DNA from: Polyangium sp. 15x6
GTDB taxonomy: Bacteria; Myxococcota_A; Polyangia; Polyangiales; Polyangiaceae
NCBI RefSeq assembly: GCF_029960785.1
Contig: NZ_JASBQE010000057.1
Span: forward strand, 1-64,000
Direction of reading: 5' to 3'
Length of the DNA: 64,000 nt
Shown here one piece after another: positions 59,157 through 64,000 of the stretch (position 1 is the first letter of the stretch; each line of letters opens with the position of its first letter). The translations under genes and the position numbers were made by a program. The notes beneath the pieces are model-generated. The model had not been told where the DNA came from and made no database searches. It worked only from the letters and a program-made list of their open reading frames with translations.

Positions 59157-59472
59157 GCCGCCGCGCTGGGGCGTTGCCCCAGGCCCCAGCAGGGGCTATC
59201 CGCCCCTGCACCCGGACCAGCGCAAGCGCTGGACCCGGGGTCGATGAACTGCGCAACGCGCAGTTCATCGAACAGGCCGAGTCAAGACCGGCGACGACCC
59301 TGCCAACCAAGACCGCTTTGACCGGCGACGCCGTCCCTGGTCTTGCCACCGGCCTGTGGGAAAAACTGCGCGGAGCGCAGTTTTTCCCCCCGAGTCCAGG
59401 GCTTGCCCTGGTCCGGGTCGAGGGGCGGATAGCCCCCGCGGGGTCCGGGGCAGCGCCCCGGCGCGGCGGCCC
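59157..59472 (+). repeat. Dispersed hairpin element, full copy between convergent genes
   Basis: First half: CTGGGGCGTTGCCCCAG, GCAGGGG/CCCCTGC, CCAGCGCAAGCGCTGG, CGATGAACTGCGC/GCGCAGTTCATCG (apical bases AAC). Second half: GGGAAAAACTGCGC/GCGCAGTTTTTCCC, CCAGGGCTTGCCCTGG, GGGGC/GCCCC, CCGGGGCAGCGCCCCGG. In the b hairpin GCAGGGG/CCCCTGC replaces CCAGGGG/CCCCTGG: a paired G-C to C-G change. It lies between stop codons at 59140 (plus) and 59497 (minus). Confidence 0.95.
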
Positions 59473-59496
59473 AAAGAAGAGACCCATGCTCAGGGC

Positions 59497-60876
59497 TCAG
59501 CGCCCCCCGGATCCCGTTTTTCGTGACACACCATTGCGGGATCGCATCGCGTGCGCGATCCCGGCCTTGAGCGTCCCTTTCGTCACGATCGATCCGAGCT
59601 CGGCCCCGAGCTCGACCAAGGTCCGCGCCACCTCCGGCCGGATCCCCGTCAGCACGACCTCCGCCCCGAGCAGCGACACCGCCTTCGCGGCCTTCACGAC
59701 GAGGTCCGCTGTCTGCGCCTCGACCTCCGGAACGCCTGTCACATCGAGGATCACCGCGCGCGCCCCCGTCTGCGTCACGCCTTCGAGCAGCGTCGTGAGC
59801 ACCCGATCCGCGCGCCGCCCGTCGAGCCCGCCCACGAGCGTCATCGCGAGGATCTCGTCGTCGATCGGCACGAGCGGCGTCGAGAGCGCGAGCAAGCTCT
59901 CCTCCTGCGCCTCGAGGACCCGCTCCCGGAGCTGGGCCTCGGTGCGCTCCGCCTCGGCGCGCTTCAGGTCCGTGATGTCCATCGTCACGCCGCGCAGGCC
60001 AATCGACGCCCCCGACTCGTCCCGGATCGCCGTCATCCGGCAGTTCACCCAGAGCGTCTGGCCATCCTTGGTGATCCAACGATACGCGGACGAACCGCTC
60101 CCCTCCGCCGAGGCGCGCTCTGCATCGGCCTGGGCGTGCGCTTGATCCTCGGGGTGAACGAGCACGCGCCAGAAATCCGGGCGCCCCCAGTCCTCGGACG
60201 TGTACCCCGTGATCGGCAGGACCGCGTCGCTCACGTAGTTCGTCCGGTTTCCGCTGGGATCAAAGATGAAATAACTCTCCCACGCGACGCCCGGTACGTT
60301 CGCGACGAACCCGTCGAGCCGCTGCCGGAGCGCGCGCTCTTTGAGCAGGGCCTCCTGCGCGTTTTGCTCGGCGCAGGCCCGGCGGTTCACGTCGAAGACC
60401 ACGCTGTGGAGCTTGGCCGGGCGCCCTTCCTCGGCCGGCTCGTACAGGAAGTGTGTATCGACCCAGGTATGACCGCCGCCCTTGCGGAGCATTCGATGCG
60501 GCGAGAGGTGCGACTCGCCGTCCTCGAGAAACCGCATCGCCTCCGCGTGCGCCTGGGCCCGATCGTCGGGGTGAATGAGCGACGTGAAGAAGTCGGGCGT
60601 GCTCATGCAATCCTCGACCGAATAGCCGAGCATCGTCTGGAGCCCGATTCCGCCGATGAACGTGGGCCGAAATTCGCCGGAGGGCTCCTGTTCGAACTCC
60701 AGGACGATCCCGGGCACGAGCGCGATGAGATCCTCGAGGACCGCCGCGCGCTCCTCCGCGAGCCGCGCCCGCTCCTCCGCCGCCGCGAGCTCGGCGCGCA
60801 AGGACTCGATCGTATCGTTCGACTGCCCCATGGTCTGGATGCTCCTCCGGAAGAATTTGACCATATCAGAACTCAA
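59497..60876 (-). CDS. PAS-PAS-STAS stressosome-like protein
   Basis: The 459-aa protein has an N-terminal coiled coil (about 18-50), PAS 1 (IALVPGIVLEFEQEP ... FTSLIHPDDRAQAH) at about 48-170, PAS 2 (FVANVPGVAWESYFIFD ... RVLVHPEDQAHAQA) at about 190-310, and a C-terminal STAS domain (PIDDEILAMTLVGGLDGRRA, ARAVILDVTGVPEVEAQTAD) at about 335-445, as in RsbR-type stressosome proteins. The DVTG motif has the expected position of the phosphorylated Ser/Thr. No RsbS/RsbT gene is adjacent. It is convergent with the NlpC gene. Confidence 0.9.
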   Translation of the reverse strand: MSSDMVKFFRRSIQTMGQSNDTIESLRAELAAAEERARLAEERAAVLEDLIALVPGIVLEFEQEPSGEFRPTFIGGIGLQTMLGYSVEDCMSTPDFFTSLIHPDDRAQAHAEAMRFLEDGESHLSPHRMLRKGGGHTWVDTHFLYEPAEEGRPAKLHSVVFDVNRRACAEQNAQEALLKERALRQRLDGFVANVPGVAWESYFIFDPSGNRTNYVSDAVLPITGYTSEDWGRPDFWRVLVHPEDQAHAQADAERASAEGSGSSAYRWITKDGQTLWVNCRMTAIRDESGASIGLRGVTMDITDLKRAEAERTEAQLRERVLEAQEESLLALSTPLVPIDDEILAMTLVGGLDGRRADRVLTTLLEGVTQTGARAVILDVTGVPEVEAQTADLVVKAAKAVSLLGAEVVLTGIRPEVARTLVELGAELGSIVTKGTLKAGIAHAMRSRNGVSRKTGSGGR

Positions 60877-61049
60877 TCCAGGGCTCGGGCTTTTTCGGGG
60901 AGCGCGGCGGGAGGCGACGGGCGCGACGGATCACGGCCGAGCGTGCGCCCGCCTTTGCGTCGCTCGTCCGCTCGCTGCACACGTGGCGAGCGGCATCGCG
61001 CGTGCATTGACGGCAAGCCGAGCAGAAGGTCCTCCGGACCCGCGCCCGA

Positions 61050-61128
61050 GGGGGCGTCCCCGCGCGCCGGATCTCGCGTCGAAAGTCGCGTCCTCCGAAG
61101 GGGACGCCCCCCTTTTTTTTCGCGAGAT
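61050..61128 (+). terminator. Plus-strand hairpin with T8 run and alternative pairing
   Basis: GGGGGCGTCCCC (61050-61061) pairs with GGGGACGCCCCC (61100-61111), 12 perfect base pairs with a 38-nt loop, followed by T8 (61113-61120). Alternatively ATCTCGCG (61071-61078) pairs with CGCGAGAT (61121-61128), which cannot form together with the first helix in a simple fold. Both flanking genes are on the minus strand, so no plus-strand gene uses it. Confidence 0.55.
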
Positions 61129-61132
61129 TCCT

Positions 61133-62071
61133 CTAGCCGAAGACCTCGCGCGCGAGCGCCTCGATGGCCATGCGGACGGCGTCGTCGCTGGAATGGCGCA
61201 CCCGGAAACCTTTGGCCGCGAGCTTGTCCGGGCTCATCGAGGAGCGGGGCACGTCGCCGGGCCAGCCGCGATCGCCGCCGGTGAAGCGGATCGTGGCATC
61301 GGGGTAGGGGGAGGCCTTCACGCAGAGCTCGGCGATGCGGGCGACGGAGGTCTGGTCGGGCGGGGCGAGGTTGTAGAGGCCGAGCCGCTCCTCGGCGTGA
61401 TCGAGCCCGAAGAGCATGCCGTCCGCGCAGTCCGAGACGTGGAGGTAAGGCTTGGATTGCCGGCCGTCGCCGAGCACTTCGAGCTCGATCTTCCGGTCGC
61501 GTAGTTTTTTCAGGAAATCGAGCGCGGCGCCGTGGGTGCCGCGGGGGCCGACGACGTTGCCGAAGCGGAAGATGGTCGCGTGCAGGCCGAAGCACTCGAC
61601 GAACGCGCTGATGAGCGCCTCGCCCGCGAGCTTGCTCGCCCCGTAGAGCGAGATCGGCAAGTGGCCGATGTGGCCCTCTTGGCACGTCTCCGGCGTGTCT
61701 CCGTAGACCGTGCCGGACGAGGAGAAGACGAGCCGGGAGACGCCGGCGCGGCGCATCGCTTCGAGCACGTTGTACGTGACGATCGTGCCTTGTTCGAGGT
61801 CGAGCCGGGTCCGCTCGAGACCCCAGCGCGCCTCGGGGTTCGCCGAGAGATGGAAGACGACGTCGTGGCCGGCGGCGGCCGCCGTGAGCCGCTCGAGGTC
61901 GAGCGCGTCCGCCTCGACGAGCGTGACGCGCCCCGTATCCAGATGTTCCTTTACGAAGGCACGTTTCCCGACGGAAAGGTTGTCGTACACGGTCACGGGC
62001 CCGCGCCTGACGAGCCGGTCCACGAGGTGGCTGCCGATGAACCCGGCACCACCGACGACGAGCGTCTTCAT
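61133..62071 (-). CDS. NAD-dependent sugar epimerase/dehydratase
   Basis: The 312-aa extended SDR has GGAGFIGSHLVD (7-18), HLSANPEAR, the catalytic SSSGTVYGD with YGASK (Tyr/Lys) near 144-148 and RFGNVVGPRG, as in UDP-glucose 4-epimerase-like enzymes. It follows the methyltransferase gene with a 4-bp overlap, so the pair probably works on a surface sugar or glycolipid. The exact nucleotide sugar is unknown. Confidence 0.9.
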   Translation of the reverse strand: MKTLVVGGAGFIGSHLVDRLVRRGPVTVYDNLSVGKRAFVKEHLDTGRVTLVEADALDLERLTAAAAGHDVVFHLSANPEARWGLERTRLDLEQGTIVTYNVLEAMRRAGVSRLVFSSSGTVYGDTPETCQEGHIGHLPISLYGASKLAGEALISAFVECFGLHATIFRFGNVVGPRGTHGAALDFLKKLRDRKIELEVLGDGRQSKPYLHVSDCADGMLFGLDHAEERLGLYNLAPPDQTSVARIAELCVKASPYPDATIRFTGGDRGWPGDVPRSSMSPDKLAAKGFRVRHSSDDAVRMAIEALAREVFG

Positions 62072-62700
62072 GTGTTCTCCATCCCTGAGACGTGCTCGAT
62101 CCGTGCCGCGAACTGAAGCTCGTCACGTGTGACGAGCCGCATCGGGGCGTCGTGGATGCGCAGCGGCCAGCGGAGCTCGGTGATGCGCCCGCGCGCTTCT
62201 CGCACCATGTCGATCCACTCGGCCGGCGAGAAGTACGTCCCCCGCACGAGCACGCCCGCCTCCGCGTTGCCCACGACGTCCATCGCCAAGAGCAGCGCCT
62301 GCGAGACCGCGCCGAAGCGGAAATGATCCTTCACGAGCACCGCGCGGGAGGCCACGCGCAGGCACTCGGCGAGCACCTCGGCGGGCGCCTCGCAATGATG
62401 CAGGACGTCGGAGATCGTGACGATCTCGAACGCGCCGTCGGGGAACGGCAAGCGCCGGCCGTCGTAGGGCACGACCTCGATCACCGTGCGGGGACGAACC
62501 AGCACGTCGACGCCCGCGACCCGGCGCGCGCCCACGCGCTCGGCGACGGCCTCGGCGATGGCCCCGTCGCCCGCGCCCACGTCGAGCAGCGACGCCGCCT
62601 GTCCCGCGAGCTCGGCGAGCGCGTCCGTGATGCGCCGGGCCCGCGGGAGCGTCACGGCGCGCCGGTGCAGCGCGAAGAGGGCCTTGTCGATCCCCAGCAC
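62068..62700 (-). CDS. Class I SAM-dependent methyltransferase
   Basis: The 210-aa protein has SAM motif I (LLDVGAGDGAIAEAV), the acidic loop in AGVDVLVRP and a methyltransferase-11 core (PFPDGAFEIVTISDVLHHCE). The GTG at 62700 (VLGIDKALFALHRR) is chosen because further upstream the frame is Arg-rich and overlaps the divergent gene. Overlap with the epimerase gene is 4 bp. Probably modifies a lipid- or sugar-bound intermediate; substrate unknown. Confidence 0.85.
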   Translation of the reverse strand: MLGIDKALFALHRRAVTLPRARRITDALAELAGQAASLLDVGAGDGAIAEAVAERVGARRVAGVDVLVRPRTVIEVVPYDGRRLPFPDGAFEIVTISDVLHHCEAPAEVLAECLRVASRAVLVKDHFRFGAVSQALLLAMDVVGNAEAGVLVRGTYFSPAEWIDMVREARGRITELRWPLRIHDAPMRLVTRDELQFAARIEHVSGMENT

Positions 62701-62758
62701 GGACGGCGGCTTAGCCGAGGCAGCCCGGCGTGGCAACGTGCTAACGTCCGCGCCGCTC

Positions 62759-64000
62759 GTGGACAAGGCCGCCCTCTCCCTTCCGCGTCGCTTGCTTGCC
62801 GCTGCGCGGCGTGATCCGCCCCGCGCCGCCGCCGCGCTCCTCGCGGGCCTCTCGATGCTCGCCGCCGTCGTCGTGGTCTTGCTGCCGTGGCTCGTCAAGA
62901 CGCACACGTTCGGCTTCCACGACTGGGACGTGCAGACCTCGCACCGCTACCTGGTCAAGAAGAGCTTGCTCGATCACCACGAGATGCCCTTCTGGAATCC
63001 GTACGCGTGCGGAGGATTTCCCGCGTGGGGGTACGTCGAAGCGGGGACTGTCGTCGTGTCGCCGTGGCTCTTCGCGTACCTGTTCTTGCCGATGAACCTC
63101 GCGATCCGGATCGAGGTCGTGGGCATGGCGCTCCTCGGCGCGGCGGGCGCGTACGCGGCCGGATCGCGGTTCACGAAGAGCCACGGGGCGCGGGCGCTCG
63201 TGGCCGCGCTCTGGGCGGTGAACGGGCGCTGGGCGCTGCAAACGGCCTCGGGCCACACCTGGCACCTCGCCTACGCGTTCCTCCCGTGGGCGCTGTTCTT
63301 CTTCGAGCGCGCGCGCGAAAAACCGCACCGCGCACTCGACATCGTCTTGCTCGGGGCCACGTTCGCCGCGCTCGTCTACGCGGGCGGCATCTATCCGCTC
63401 CCGCACACGGTGCTCGCGCTGGGGCTTTATGCGATCGCGCTCGGCGCGCTCGAGAAGAGCGCGCGGCCGCTCGTCGTGCTGGGCGCATCGGGCCTGCTCG
63501 GCGTCGCGCTCGCCGCGCCGAAGCTCCTGCCGATGCTCGACGTCTTCGGCAAGGCGCCGCGGCTCGTGCCGTCGACCGAGGCGATCGACATGGGCGCGCT
63601 CTTCGCGATGCTCACGGCGCCGGATCAGGGCTTTCATTCGCGGCCCGTGCGCGTGCCGGCGTACGGGTGGCACGAGTGGGGGATGTACATCGGGCTGCCC
63701 GGCGTGCTGATCCTCGCGCTCGGGCTGCTCCTCGTGCAGGGCAAGCGAGAAGCGGCGCTCAAGGTCGTGGGCGCGATCTTCGGCCTGCTCGGGCTCGGGG
63801 CCTTTCACCCGAACGCGCCGTGGACGCTCCTGCACGAGCACGTGCCGGTGTTCCGATCGCAGCACGTGCCCTCGCGGTTCCTCTATCCGGCGGTGCTGAT
63901 CCTCTCGATCGTGGCGGCGAGCGGGATCGGCCGGCTCGTGGAGCGGGCGGGCCGACGGCGGCCCTTGCTCGACGCGGCGCTCGCGGCGGTCGTGTTTCTC
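62759..64000 (+). CDS. YfhO/GT39-like integral membrane protein (runs off the window)
   Basis: The first 414 residues of a large multi-spanning protein (GTG start; an in-frame GTG at 62738 is an alternative). After an Arg-rich N-terminus come a membrane helix (AALLAGLSMLAAVVVVLLPW) and the loop FHDWDVQTSHRYLVKKSLLD, then HHEMPFWNPYACGGFPAWG, typical of YfhO-like/GT-C glycosyltransferases, followed by at least eight more helices. Asp residues in the first loop correspond to the catalytic position of GT-C enzymes. It likely transfers sugars from polyprenyl donors to lipids or proteins. The gene is divergent from the methyltransferase. Confidence 0.82.
   Translation, partial: MDKAALSLPRRLLAAARRDPPRAAAALLAGLSMLAAVVVVLLPWLVKTHTFGFHDWDVQTSHRYLVKKSLLDHHEMPFWNPYACGGFPAWGYVEAGTVVVSPWLFAYLFLPMNLAIRIEVVGMALLGAAGAYAAGSRFTKSHGARALVAALWAVNGRWALQTASGHTWHLAYAFLPWALFFFERAREKPHRALDIVLLGATFAALVYAGGIYPLPHTVLALGLYAIALGALEKSARPLVVLGASGLLGVALAAPKLLPMLDVFGKAPRLVPSTEAIDMGALFAMLTAPDQGFHSRPVRVPAYGWHEWGMYIGLPGVLILALGLLLVQGKREAALKVVGAIFGLLGLGAFHPNAPWTLLHEHVPVFRSQHVPSRFLYPAVLILSIVAASGIGRLVERAGRRRPLLDAALAAVVFL

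Noticed and set aside
1-64000. tRNA, rRNA or prophage structural genes
   Set aside because: No cloverleaf-like tRNA with TTCGA arm plus CCA context, no rRNA-like stretch, and no capsid, tail or terminase proteins were seen; the lytic enzymes are not in a phage-like operon.

Overview
The window looks like a chromosomal segment of a high-GC myxobacterium of the Polyangiales type. The evidence is very high GC3, many lipoproteins with Gly/Ser-rich linkers after the lipobox, Hanks-type Ser/Thr kinases with a C-terminal membrane anchor, a MYXO-CTERM-like tail on an FG-GAP protein, and many secreted proteins of unknown function. This assignment is inference; no rRNA or tRNA was seen.

Layout. 1-11.8 kb is partly decayed: three remnants of one IS91-like transposase, the 3' end of an IS4-like transposase, scattered GGAGGC-type hexanucleotide tracts and truncated genes. 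Between these lie intact islands: a LysR/zinc-free alcohol dehydrogenase/SDR group on the minus strand (3.9-6.9 kb), a lipoprotein-type PIMT, a Gly-rich RRM protein and a hypothetical gene preceded by a tandem array. 11.9-23.3 kb holds a frameshifted CHAT gene, a base-compositionally odd small secreted gene, an OMP/ECF-sigma/TPR operon, a PAN-Vps62 lipoprotein, DppA and an M15 peptidase. 23.4-27.4 kb holds an MBL pseudogene, a four-domain protease-GH19 fusion, an SMR transporter, a lipoprotein and a second tandem array. 27.5-33.5 kb holds a PAS-GAF-PAS kinase with a FixJ-like regulator and four hydrolase or STAS-like genes. 33.4-37.2 kb is a three-gene minus-strand module (LysM/PG-binding adaptor, small linker protein, 881-aa M15-like protein) resembling a contractile-injection effector module. 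37.4-48.4 kb has two parallel kinase-TPR operons, two large lipoproteins, an ExbD protein and heptose-activation genes (hddA, hddC). 48.5-64 kb holds lipoproteins, a TetR-controlled hydrolase operon with matching operators, an FG-GAP/MYXO-CTERM protein, an NHL-like lipoprotein pair, an SH3-NlpC/P60 protein, a PAS-PAS-STAS protein, an epimerase/methyltransferase pair and the start of a YfhO/GT39-like membrane protein.

The most striking unexplained structure is a dispersed intergenic element of about 318 bp. It is built of two inverted halves, each with four GC-rich hairpins whose arms differ between copies while keeping complementarity. Three full copies, one half copy and one full copy split by about 700 bp of foreign-looking DNA carrying a gene occur in this window, mostly right behind stop codons and between convergent genes. 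Two sequence-unrelated minisatellites in the window share an exact 43-bp period.
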